Positions 1 through 6,083 of a stretch of DNA of 7,835 nt are shown here, piece after piece. Position numbers and translations under genes: made by a program. Numbering within the stretch: position 1 is the first letter of the stretch; each line of letters starts with the position of its first letter. The stretch comes from CAVPRW01 sp046727435 [NCBI: bacterium] (GTDB taxonomy: Bacteria > Tectomicrobia > Entotheonellia > J063): NCBI GenBank assembly GCA_046727435.1, contig JBKPCR010000172.1:1-7835 (forward strand), written 5' to 3'. The notes beneath the pieces are model-generated. The model made no database searches. It was not told the origin of the DNA and worked only from the letters and a program-made list of their open reading frames with translations.

Positions 1-3
1 GAA

Positions 4-1104
4 CTAGCTCATGGTCACGATCGCGCGTCCGACGATCTCGCCGCGACTGAGGACGGTGTAGGCGTCATCTGCCTGCACTAGGCGATAGCGCCGGGTAATC
101 GCCCGTGAGGGACTCACCAGGCCATGCGCCGCCAACCCCAGCACATCAGGCATATCAGTGCGTACGCGGCTTCCATAGGAGCCCATGAGTTGAATGCCGC
201 GGCGGACCAGGCGTGTGATCTCAATGCCGGCGGTGGTCGTGCCGGGGGCGATGCCAACGACGACCACTCGCCCGCCGTCACGTGCCATCATGAAGGCATT
301 CACCACCGTGTCCGGCCGCCCCAGGGCTTCAATGGCGACGTCAACGCCGCGGCCCCCGGTGATCGTCAGGACCTCTGCCACAGGGTCACCCTGGGCCGCA
401 TTGACGCCGTGGGTGGCGCCGAGATCTTTAGCGGCTGCTAGCTTATCATCGCGGATGTCGACGGCGATGATTTGACCGGCTCCAACGGCCTTGGCGAGCT
501 GAATGACGTTGGAGCCGACCCCCCCGGTGCCAACGACCGCGACGGATTCGTTCGGCTGCAGCCTGGCCTGGTTCTTCAGGGCACCATACGCTGTCATCAC
601 CGCACAACCGAGGATGCAGGCATCCGTGAGTGGCACATTGGCGGGTGCAGGAAACACGTCAGTAGCTGGGATGACGGCGTATTCGGCCAGTCCGCCCATG
701 CTATACATGGCAAGCGGCGAACCGTCGGAGCGCCGCAGGCGACTTTCCCCGTCGTAGAGGGTTCCCTTCAAACGATTCATGGCGAAGAACGTCTCGCACA
801 GGTCGTCCCGTCCGCGCACACAGTAATGACAGACGCCACAGGGCATGATGAAGCTACAAACGACGGCATCTCCCGGCCGTACAACCTTGACGTCGGCCGC
901 TACCTCAGCCACCACCCCTGAGATCTCATGGCCCAGGACACACGGCAGCGGAAATTGGACCTCACCCTTGATGACATGCAGGTCAGTATGACAGACGCCA
1001 CAGGCTGCCACTCGCACTAGTACCTCGCCTGCTCTGGGCTGTGGTGTGGGAATGTCTTCGAGTGTGAGCTGACCGCCCACTTTTGCCAGAACAACAGCTT
1101 TCAC
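4..1104 (-). CDS. Zinc-dependent medium-chain alcohol dehydrogenase
   Basis: Cytosolic NAD(P)-dependent oxidoreductase of the medium-chain zinc family, interconverting an alcohol and an aldehyde or ketone; the substrate cannot be read from sequence. With the GTG at 1104 as start it has 366 residues. The N-terminal GroES-like domain has the catalytic zinc ligands C38 (in CGVCHTD), H59-E60 (GHE) and C167 (LGCAVMTAYG). The structural zinc lobe has four cysteines at 89, 92, 95 and 103. The Rossmann domain shows GTGGVG at 192-197 and an acidic residue, D216, after the second strand, which in this family favours NAD over NADP. An upstream in-frame ATG at 1182 would add 26 residues translated from a GC-rich hairpin and is rejected, because GAGGAG lies 8 nt before the GTG. 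It follows the CoA-transferase gene by 82 nt and is probably co-transcribed with it. Family assignment is firm; substrate is unknown. Confidence 0.93.
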   Translation of the reverse strand: MKAVVLAKVGGQLTLEDIPTPQPRAGEVLVRVAACGVCHTDLHVIKGEVQFPLPCVLGHEISGVVAEVAADVKVVRPGDAVVCSFIMPCGVCHYCVRGRDDLCETFFAMNRLKGTLYDGESRLRRSDGSPLAMYSMGGLAEYAVIPATDVFPAPANVPLTDACILGCAVMTAYGALKNQARLQPNESVAVVGTGGVGSNVIQLAKAVGAGQIIAVDIRDDKLAAAKDLGATHGVNAAQGDPVAEVLTITGGRGVDVAIEALGRPDTVVNAFMMARDGGRVVVVGIAPGTTTAGIEITRLVRRGIQLMGSYGSRVRTDMPDVLGLAAHGLVSPSRAITRRYRLVQADDAYTVLSRGEIVGRAIVTMS

Positions 1105-1112
1105 GGACAATA

Positions 1113-1118
1113 CTCCTC
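1113..1118 (-). promoter_or_regulatory. Ribosome binding site deciding the GTG start of the dehydrogenase
   Basis: GAGGAG on the minus strand lies 8 nt before the GTG at 1104. It supports this start over the longer ATG start at 1182, whose extra residues (MCPFYFTLLPP and onward) do not look like a dehydrogenase N-terminus. A TTG in the same frame at 1110 is too close to the site to use it. Confidence 0.8.
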
Positions 1119-1136
1119 TATCCTCCCCATCCTGAC

Positions 1137-1159
1137 CTTCCCCCGCGCTGGGGGGGAGG
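1137..1159 (-). repeat. GC-rich hairpin in the spacer before the dehydrogenase
   Basis: Positions 1137-1144 pair with 1152-1159 as an 8-bp stem (seven Watson-Crick pairs, one G-T) around a 7-nt loop. The core is CCCCC against GGGGG. The flanking CCCCATCCTGACC resembles the tail of the CCCTCACCC...CCCTCTCCC repeats near 3835-3930, so this may be a diverged member of the same family. It sits after the stop of the transferase gene and ahead of the dehydrogenase ribosome site. No T-run follows on the minus strand, so a simple intrinsic terminator is unlikely. A role in transcript stability or in setting expression between the two genes is possible. Confidence 0.5.
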
Positions 1160-1186
1160 AGAGTGAAGTAGAAGGGGCACAAACCC

Positions 1187-2398
1187 TTACTCTTCTAGGA
1201 CACCGGCCTCGGTAAGGGCAGCGATCTCGTCCTCAGACATGTGAAGGATCTCTTGGCAGACTTCTATCGTGTGCTGACCGAGGAGCGGAGCTGAATGGCG
1301 AAACTCCCCAGGTGCCTGTGACAGTCTGAACTCTGAGCGCTGCACTGGATGGCGTCCCACCTCGGGGTGGTCCATGAAGACGAAGTGGCCGCGATGCCGC
1401 AATTGCGGGTCGTCGAACAGATCCCGGGTGGTCTGCACCACGCCCGCTGGTACGCCTGTCTGCTGGAGAGTCCGCATCAACTCATGGGCCTCCCACCCCT
1501 GCGTCCATTGGCTGATCAGGGAGTCCAACTCATCCTCATGGGCTTTACGCCCGAGCAGCGTCGCGAAGCGCTCCTCTTGTGTCCAAGAAGGAGCGCCCAT
1601 CACCTGACACAACGCCTCCCATTCGGTATCGGTCTGGCAGGCAATCGTACACCAGCGGTCCTCGCCTCGGCAGGGGTATGCACCATGTGGGGCGGCAGCC
1701 GGATGGCGATTGCCCATGCGGTCGCGTTCTCGCGCGTTGAGAGTGTAATCGAGCAGGAGGGGCGCCATGAAATGTAACGCCACTTCCAGTTGCGACACAT
1801 CCAAATGCTGGCCTCGTCCGGTGCGGCGCCGGTAATCCAGCGCGGCGAGGATGGTCGGGACGGCAAAGCGCGGCACCAGGAAGTCCGTATAGGCCCCATA
1901 GGGATTGGTCGGCATACGATCCGGCCAGCCGGTGAGGCCGGTCATCCCACTCAACGAGGCGAGGACGGCGCCAAAACCTGGCTGTTGAGAATACGGGCCC
2001 CCCCTGCCGAGCATCGAGGTGCTGAAGAGGATGATGTCCGGCTTGACCTGACATAGATCTTCATACCCTAACCCCCAGTCCTCCAGGGTCCCCGGTGTAA
2101 AGTTTTCGGTCACGAGGTCGGCCCAGGCCACCAGGCGCTTCACAAATTCGCGCGCCTGTGGATGGGCCATGTTCACCCCCATCCCATACTTGTTGGCGTT
2201 GTAGTTGGCAAAATAGCCACTGCGGTTGACACTTTGGCCTTGACTGCCAAAGGGCGGAGCATTGCGGAGCGTCTCAGGACGCCGTTTGGATTCGATCCGT
2301 ACCACCGTCGCACCGTATTCGGCGAGATATGAAGTCGTCATCGGTCCCACGGCAACCCAACAGAAATCCAACACTTTCAGCCCTGCCAGCGGACGCAT
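1187..2398 (-). CDS. CaiB/BaiF family (family III) CoA-transferase, catalytic aspartate present
   Basis: Family III CoA-transferase of 403 residues, the usual size for the family. Such enzymes move CoA from one acyl-CoA to a carboxylic acid through an aspartyl-CoA anhydride intermediate, in the cytosol. Visible marks are the N-terminal PLAGLKVLDF, the Rossmann-like LAEYGATVVRIE (25-36), NANKYGMGVN (67-76), the ADLVTENFTPGTLEDWGLGY block (93-112), and TGRGQHLDVS (193-202). The catalytic aspartate is best placed at D172 in GAYTDF. The ATG at 2398 has GGAGG 7 nt upstream. The gene lies between another family III transferase and an alcohol dehydrogenase, all in one direction, which suggests a small catabolic operon. 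The substrate is unknown; succinyl-CoA or another acyl-CoA donor would be typical. It could be one subunit of a heteromer with the upstream gene. Confidence 0.93.
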   Translation of the reverse strand: MRPLAGLKVLDFCWVAVGPMTTSYLAEYGATVVRIESKRRPETLRNAPPFGSQGQSVNRSGYFANYNANKYGMGVNMAHPQAREFVKRLVAWADLVTENFTPGTLEDWGLGYEDLCQVKPDIILFSTSMLGRGGPYSQQPGFGAVLASLSGMTGLTGWPDRMPTNPYGAYTDFLVPRFAVPTILAALDYRRRTGRGQHLDVSQLEVALHFMAPLLLDYTLNARERDRMGNRHPAAAPHGAYPCRGEDRWCTIACQTDTEWEALCQVMGAPSWTQEERFATLLGRKAHEDELDSLISQWTQGWEAHELMRTLQQTGVPAGVVQTTRDLFDDPQLRHRGHFVFMDHPEVGRHPVQRSEFRLSQAPGEFRHSAPLLGQHTIEVCQEILHMSEDEIAALTEAGVLEE

Positions 2399-2419
2399 GA
2401 ATGAACCTCCGTCACAAAG

Positions 2420-2502
2420 AGTGCTGAGTGCTGAGGAATGAGTGCTGAGAATTCAGTGGACAACGCCCATTACTCAGCACTCAGGACTCAGCACTCAGCA
2501 CT
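2420..2502. repeat. Long inverted repeat built of TGAGTGC units
   Basis: The arms at 2420-2449 and 2473-2502 match in 27 of 30 positions; all three mismatches are adjacent, in the middle of the arm. The 23-nt loop is 2450-2472. Each arm is itself made of repeats of the heptamer TGAGTGC (AGTGCTGAGTGCTGAG plus a further TGAGTGCTGAG). The element fills almost the whole 107-nt spacer between the two CoA-transferase genes, starting 3 nt after the upstream gene's stop codon. As RNA it would form a long stem. On the minus strand it is followed only by CTTTG, not a proper T-run, so termination is uncertain. It looks like a dispersed intergenic repeat rather than a site unique to this operon. Confidence 0.85.
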
Positions 2503-2505
2503 TTC

Positions 2506-3762
2506 TTAAATCGCTCCTGCTTCGCGGAGCCGCACCAACTCCTCCCGTGTCAGTCCGAGCTCGTCGAGGTAGATTTCGGCGTTGTGCTCTCCGATCTTCG
2601 GGGCCAAGCGACGCAGCTCGAGAGGAGTGGCGCTCGCGCGCACAAACGGCCCAGGATAGGTGATCGTGGTGGAGAGATCGGGGTGAAATAACTGCCGAAA
2701 ATAGCCACGGGCCTGCAATTGGGTATTCTGCATGATATCCCTGGTAGTGGCGACGGGAAAGAGGAGGATGCGTCGCTTCACCGCCCCCTCGAACAGCTCG
2801 GCCTTCGTATGGCCCATGAGAAAACGCTCGACAGGCGGCACGACGCGATCGAGCAGTTCCTTGGTGACCATGCCGTAACCCAGAGTGGTCCAGTCGAGTC
2901 CCGTGAGGACGGGATCCCCGAGCCCCTCTTCCTCCATCCACTGGATCAGATTGTTGACGCTCCGGCCCGCCCCGGCCCCACCCGACAGCTGAAAATTGAC
3001 AAACCCATCTTTGCAGGGCCACGTAATACGCATAAAGGTTGTATCGCCCGTTTGGCGGTATGACCCCTGACGCCGGATCACGGTGTTCTCGATAGCAAAA
3101 AGCTGGGGGGCACTGGCAAGCGTGCGGGCTACCGCTTCCTGACAGGAGACGTCGACATGCTGTCCTCGTCCGGTATGCCCGCGTTGCGCATGGGCGATCA
3201 TGGCACCGGTGGCGCCTGCCGCTGCCCCATGGAGATAGAAGTGTGGGACGCCGACACGTGCCGGCGGGCGATCGGGGTCGCCAGTAACGTACATAAAGCC
3301 GGCCATGGCCATGCCGTTGAGGTCTGAAGCGCGATAATGCGCGTAGGGGCCATCCTGGCCAAATGGGGTGACGGAGACGACGATCAGCGCTGGGTTGAGC
3401 GCCGCGAGTGCGTCATACCCAAGGCCCAGACGTTCTGCGTGACCCGGGGGAAAGGATTCGATGAGGAAGTGGGCTGAGGGCAGCAACCGCTGGAGCAGGG
3501 CACGCCCGTCACGGCTGGCGAGATTTAGCGTGATGCTACGTTTATTGGCGGCGTACGACCACCAAAACAGACTCCGGTCGGGGTGGGCCTCGTCCTCATA
3601 GAAGGGGCCAAGGCGCCGCGCTGAGCTCCCGCACGGAGGCTCGATCTGGATGACATCGGCCCCTAAGTCGGCGAGGATTTTGCCGCATAGGATGCCGTGC
3701 TCATCCGTCAGATCGAGAACCCGGTACGGACTCAGCAATCCTGCATCATTAGCGGGATGCAT
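2506..3762 (-). CDS. CaiB/BaiF family CoA-transferase-like protein lacking the catalytic aspartate
   Basis: A 418-residue protein with the family III CoA-transferase fold: SPYRVLDLTD at 11-20, LADLGADVIQIEPPCG (30-45), WWSYAANKRSITLNL (67-81), the HFLIESFPPGHAERLGLGY block (98-116), VTPFGQDGPY (131-140) and TGRGQHVDVS (197-206). Counting back from TGRGQ, the place of D172 in the neighbouring transferase is Y176 here, within GVPHFYLHG, and no Asp or Glu occurs between 172 and 203. The protein may therefore be inactive alone and act as the partner subunit of the downstream transferase, as in known two-subunit enzymes of the family. Alternatively it uses another residue. The ATG at 3762 has GGAGG 6 nt upstream. 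It is first in the three-gene catabolic cluster. The family is sure; the role is inferred. Confidence 0.92.
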   Translation of the reverse strand: MHPANDAGLLSPYRVLDLTDEHGILCGKILADLGADVIQIEPPCGSSARRLGPFYEDEAHPDRSLFWWSYAANKRSITLNLASRDGRALLQRLLPSAHFLIESFPPGHAERLGLGYDALAALNPALIVVSVTPFGQDGPYAHYRASDLNGMAMAGFMYVTGDPDRPPARVGVPHFYLHGAAAGATGAMIAHAQRGHTGRGQHVDVSCQEAVARTLASAPQLFAIENTVIRRQGSYRQTGDTTFMRITWPCKDGFVNFQLSGGAGAGRSVNNLIQWMEEEGLGDPVLTGLDWTTLGYGMVTKELLDRVVPPVERFLMGHTKAELFEGAVKRRILLFPVATTRDIMQNTQLQARGYFRQLFHPDLSTTITYPGPFVRASATPLELRRLAPKIGEHNAEIYLDELGLTREELVRLREAGAI

Positions 3763-3834
3763 GCATGACCTCCACGGATGCCACGTGAATCGTTTCAGCC
3801 CTCCCCCTACAAGCCGAGTCGCCAGGTCAATACA

Positions 3835-3867
3835 CCCTCTCCCTCTCAGAGAGGGCTGGGGTGAGGG
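3835..3867 (-). repeat. Palindromic intergenic repeat, copy 1 (minus orientation)
   Basis: Read on the minus strand, this is CCCTCACCCCAGCCCTCTC followed by TGAGAGGGAGAGGG. Inside it, CCCTCT (3841-3846) pairs with AGAGGG (3850-3855) around a 3-nt loop. It is an inverted copy of the element at 3897-3930: 25 of 32 aligned positions agree. Sequences of the CCCTCACCC-N-CCCTCTCCC kind are common as dispersed extragenic palindromes in many bacterial genomes, which I state from general knowledge. Confidence 0.7.
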
Positions 3868-3896
3868 AACCCAACCGCTCGATGATGTCCTGGCGT

Positions 3897-3930
3897 CCTC
3901 ACCCTAACCCTCTCCCCCTGGGAGAGGGGA
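3897..3930 (+). repeat. Palindromic intergenic repeat, copy 2 (plus orientation)
   Basis: It starts CCTCACCCTAACCCTCTCCC. The segment 3908-3916 (CCCTCTCCC) pairs perfectly with 3920-3928 (GGGAGAGGG) around a 3-nt loop, giving a 9-bp GC-rich stem. It lies about 90 nt beyond the stop of the beta-propeller gene and faces copy 1 across a 29-nt gap, so the two copies could also pair with each other. No T-run follows on the minus strand, which argues against a classical terminator, though it may still protect the 3' end of the transcript. Confidence 0.75.
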
Positions 3931-4022
3931 GCAATTGGCTCCTTCTGCACCGACTTGGCCCCTGAGCCCGGCGCTTATGCTCGCAACAGGGACGGGGGAC
4001 AACTCAACCGTTTCCCTACCTC

Positions 4023-5018
4023 TCAGCCGCAGGCGATCGTTCGTACCTCTTGCGTGCCGGCCGGTAACGGAAATTCACGCCAGGTCGCTCCGCCATCGAG
4101 TGTCCCGAAAACCTCTCCATCCCGGGTACAGCCATACACGCAGGTTGGCTGGCGAGCGGTCAGGCCTACCGCCATCATCGTGCTCTTGGGGGTGAGACCG
4201 CGATCGACACGCTCCCAGGAGGTTCCCAGATCGCGGCTGCGAAACAGGGCCCCTGCGGCGCTACGGGCTGCCTGCCCCAGCGAGACGTAGAGTGTCCGCG
4301 GGTCGTCCGGGGCGACGCGCAGGTCGCGACAGTAGGTGATCGGGGAGACTTTGCTAAGGTCGATGGGGTCCCACTGCTCGCCACGGTTGTGTCCACGCAA
4401 TAATCCCGCGCGAACGCTGATGAAAACCGTGTCAGGTTGCGCTGAACTTACCTGAATGCCATGCAGATCGAGCCGTCCCACATCGGGCGCTAGCCCTTTG
4501 TTAATGGCCTGCCAGGTCTCACCGCCATCGAGGCTACGGATCACTCCCCCGACCTCCAGGGCGACGAAGAGGTGTGCCGGGTGAGCCGGATCAACGGCCA
4601 TGGCGATGGTGCGCGTTGGAAAATCCATGCGTACGACGTCAGGACCGGGATCAGTGGGTAACCGTTTCCAATGGTCGCCGCCGTCCTCGCTGCGGAACAC
4701 CGCTCCTGGGGCCGTGCCGCAATAGATGGTACGGGCGTCAGCAGGATGGAAGGTGAACGACCAAACGACCCGTTCGGGACCGGGGAAATCCAAGCGTTCC
4801 CAGGAATCGCCGCCATCTTGACTGCGGTATGGGCCATCCTGGGTGCCGGCAAAAACGAGCTCAGGACGCTGCGGATGCACCGCGATGGCTCGCACCTCGG
4901 TCGGCTGCGGTAAGCCACGCGTGAGGGATTCCCAGTGCGCGTCATCTACGGCCTTGCGGAAGAGTCCACCGGTCTCAGCTCCGGCATAGACATGGATGGT
5001 CGAACGATCAAAGGTCAT
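4023..5018 (-). CDS. BNR/Asp-box repeat beta-propeller protein (sialidase/Vps10-like fold)
   Basis: A 331-residue protein made almost wholly of BNR/Asp-box blades. Clear Asp boxes of the S/T-x-D-x-G-x-x-W type occur at 66-73 (SQDGGDSW), 110-117, 162-169, 261-268 and 306-313. Degenerate ones end at W29 and W216. The conserved tryptophans (29, 73, 117, 169, 216, 268, 313) are 44-52 residues apart, which predicts a seven-bladed propeller. No signal peptide or membrane segment is visible, so it is probably cytoplasmic, unlike many secreted BNR proteins. Typical sialidase catalytic residues cannot be identified, so glycosidase activity is not claimed; a binding or scaffold role is as likely. The ATG at 5018 has AAAGGGG 7 nt upstream, and a strong promoter precedes it. 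Function is unknown. Confidence 0.88.
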   Translation of the reverse strand: MTFDRSTIHVYAGAETGGLFRKAVDDAHWESLTRGLPQPTEVRAIAVHPQRPELVFAGTQDGPYRSQDGGDSWERLDFPGPERVVWSFTFHPADARTIYCGTAPGAVFRSEDGGDHWKRLPTDPGPDVVRMDFPTRTIAMAVDPAHPAHLFVALEVGGVIRSLDGGETWQAINKGLAPDVGRLDLHGIQVSSAQPDTVFISVRAGLLRGHNRGEQWDPIDLSKVSPITYCRDLRVAPDDPRTLYVSLGQAARSAAGALFRSRDLGTSWERVDRGLTPKSTMMAVGLTARQPTCVYGCTRDGEVFGTLDGGATWREFPLPAGTQEVRTIACG

Positions 5019-5288
5019 GGCTTATCCCCTTTCGATGAGTGATCACACAACGCCAGTGCTGTATTGTAGTCTGCTTATACCAAAGGCGAGGACATTTGCC
5101 AAGGTGGGAATTGAGGACAACAAAAACCTAGGCTTCGGTATCCCTGTCTCGGGGGCTCACATGCAGGCGAGAGATTGCGATGACAATGGCGGGACGCAGG
5201 ATAGCGGCCACGCGCCAAACGCCGGTATGGAATGGAGCTTGCCGGTAGGCATGTCGCAGGCTGACCTGTCGAAGGCTAGCCAATCGAT
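5019..5288. other. 270-nt intergenic region between phoU and the beta-propeller gene
   Basis: Apart from the promoter at 5074-5102 and the ribosome site at 5026-5032, I see no gene or strong repeat. Only short stems follow the phoU stop (for example GGCTAGCC and CAGG-TCAG-CCTG) and no T-run, so no intrinsic terminator for the phosphate genes can be called. A plus-strand open frame crossing this space has no supporting ribosome site and no recognisable protein character. Confidence 0.6.
5074..5102 (-). promoter_or_regulatory. Sigma70-type promoter with extended -10 for the beta-propeller gene
   Basis: On the minus strand TTGGCA (5097-5102, 5/6 to the -35 consensus) is followed by exactly 17 nt and then TATAAG (5074-5079, 5/6 to the -10 consensus). 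TGG directly before the -10 gives the extended TGnTATAAG form. Transcription would start near 5067 and leave a leader of about 50 nt before the ATG at 5018. This is the best promoter match I found in the window, and it marks the start of a unit separate from the phosphate genes. Confidence 0.65.
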
Positions 5289-5990
5289 TTAGCCGCTCTG
5301 GGGGATGGGAAGGCGCAAGCCCTTACGCAGTTCCTTGTCACCGCGCTCACGCACATCCTCGCCACGCACGATGTAGATCACGTCCTCGGCGATGTTGGTC
5401 GCGTGGTCGGCAATGCGCTCCAGGTTGCGGGAGACCAGAATCAAGTCGAGGGCGCGCGGGATGGTGGTCGGATCACCCATCATGTACGTCAGGAGCTCGC
5501 GAAAGATCTGGTCACGCAAACTATCTACTTCGTCATCGCGATCGATAACATTGCGTGCCAGCTCTGGATCCCGTCCCACAAAGGCATCGAGACTGTAGCG
5601 CACCATTTCCTGGACGATGCTAGTCATGCGTGGGATGTCGATGAGCGGTTTGAGCAATGGTTGGTTGATGAGAGAGCGCGCCCGCAACGCGATACTTACA
5701 GCCTGGTCACCGATACGCTCCAGGTCGCTGTTGATCTTGATGCCGCCCACCAGAAAGCGCAAATCCGAGGCCATCGGCTGCCGCAGGGCGAGTTGCGTGA
5801 AACAGCGGTCATCGATCTCGATACACAGGAGGTCCATTTCTTCTTCGTGGGCCAGGACTGCTTGCACCAATTCCGCGTCGCGATCGACCAGAGCCTTGAT
5901 CCCTTTGTGAATCATCGTCTCGGCCAAACTCCCCATGGCCAGCAGACGATCACGTAGTGCATGTAGCTCGGTCTCAAAATACCGCTCCAT
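5289..5990 (-). CDS. phoU: Phosphate transport system regulator PhoU
   Basis: A cytoplasmic helical protein of 233 residues that links the PstSCAB phosphate transporter to the PhoR/PhoB-type sensor system and represses phosphate-starvation genes when phosphate is ample. It shows the two-fold PhoU repeat: each half ends in the metal-binding helix motif, SDLERIGD at 88-95 and NLERIADHATNIAEDVIYI at 189-207. The N-terminus MERYFETELHALRDRLLAMG is typical of the family. I chose the ATG at 5990 because GGGAGG lies 8 nt before it; the in-frame ATG at 6050 would add 20 residues rich in proline that do not resemble PhoU. It is the last gene of the phosphate block, 93 nt after a LOG-family gene. Confidence 0.95.
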   Translation of the reverse strand: MERYFETELHALRDRLLAMGSLAETMIHKGIKALVDRDAELVQAVLAHEEEMDLLCIEIDDRCFTQLALRQPMASDLRFLVGGIKINSDLERIGDQAVSIALRARSLINQPLLKPLIDIPRMTSIVQEMVRYSLDAFVGRDPELARNVIDRDDEVDSLRDQIFRELLTYMMGDPTTIPRALDLILVSRNLERIADHATNIAEDVIYIVRGEDVRERGDKELRKGLRLPIPQSG

Positions 5991-5998
5991 ATCACCAT

Positions 5999-6004
5999 CC
6001 TCCC
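5999..6004 (-). promoter_or_regulatory. Ribosome binding site deciding the phoU start
   Basis: GGGAGG on the minus strand, 8 nt before the ATG at 5990. The alternative ATG at 6050 also has a purine-rich stretch (GGGAAGGGGG) before it but at poor spacing for its strongest part, and its added residues are not PhoU-like. Confidence 0.7.
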
Positions 6005-6083
6005 ACTGAGTTATCGGGCTGGGCCATCGTTGTGGAGTGGGCGCCAACATTGCCCCCTTCCCGACCCTCCCCTCACTCAGCTG

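Larger units (their letters stand above)
3763..4022. other. 260-nt intergenic region upstream of the CoA-transferase cluster
   Basis: Separates the beta-propeller gene from the transferase cluster. It holds the inverted pair of CCCTCTCCC-type repeats described separately. On the minus strand a weak promoter-like pair, TTGTCC (3997-4002) and CATAAG (3974-3979) with 17 nt between, lies ahead of the repeats. Each hexamer matches the sigma70 consensus in only 4 of 6 positions, so I do not call it as a promoter. I see no convincing coding sequence here. Confidence 0.6.

Noticed and set aside
1105-1182. N-terminal extension of the alcohol dehydrogenase to the ATG at 1182
   Set aside because: The extra 26 residues are a translation of the intergenic hairpin, and the GTG at 1104 has the better ribosome site and the expected family N-terminus.
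1349-1777. Long plus-strand and other antisense open frames inside the genes of this window
   Set aside because: They lie opposite well-identified genes, follow from codon bias in GC-rich sequence, and show no family features or ribosome sites.
3749-3766. Five-codon leader-like frame (ATG CAT GCA TCC CGC TAA) overlapping the start of the upstream CoA-transferase gene
   Set aside because: Its ATG is only 2 nt from the GGAGG, too close to be used; the ATG at 3762 has proper spacing. The overlap comes from the ATGCATGCAT sequence.
5282-5291. Shared TAAATCGAT at the stop codons of pstB (7136-7144) and phoU (5283-5291)
   Set aside because: Nine matching bases that include the common stop TAA are not enough to claim a duplication or recombination scar; no further similarity extends from them.
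4996-5292. Plus-strand open frame of 98 codons across the spacer upstream of the beta-propeller gene
   Set aside because: It overlaps the start of the beta-propeller gene and its promoter, has no ribosome site, and the translation shows no protein-like pattern.
6053-6075. C-rich stretch similar to the CCCTCTCCC repeats in the LOG-phoU spacer
   Set aside because: It lacks the self-complementary half that defines the other copies, so the resemblance may be only base composition.
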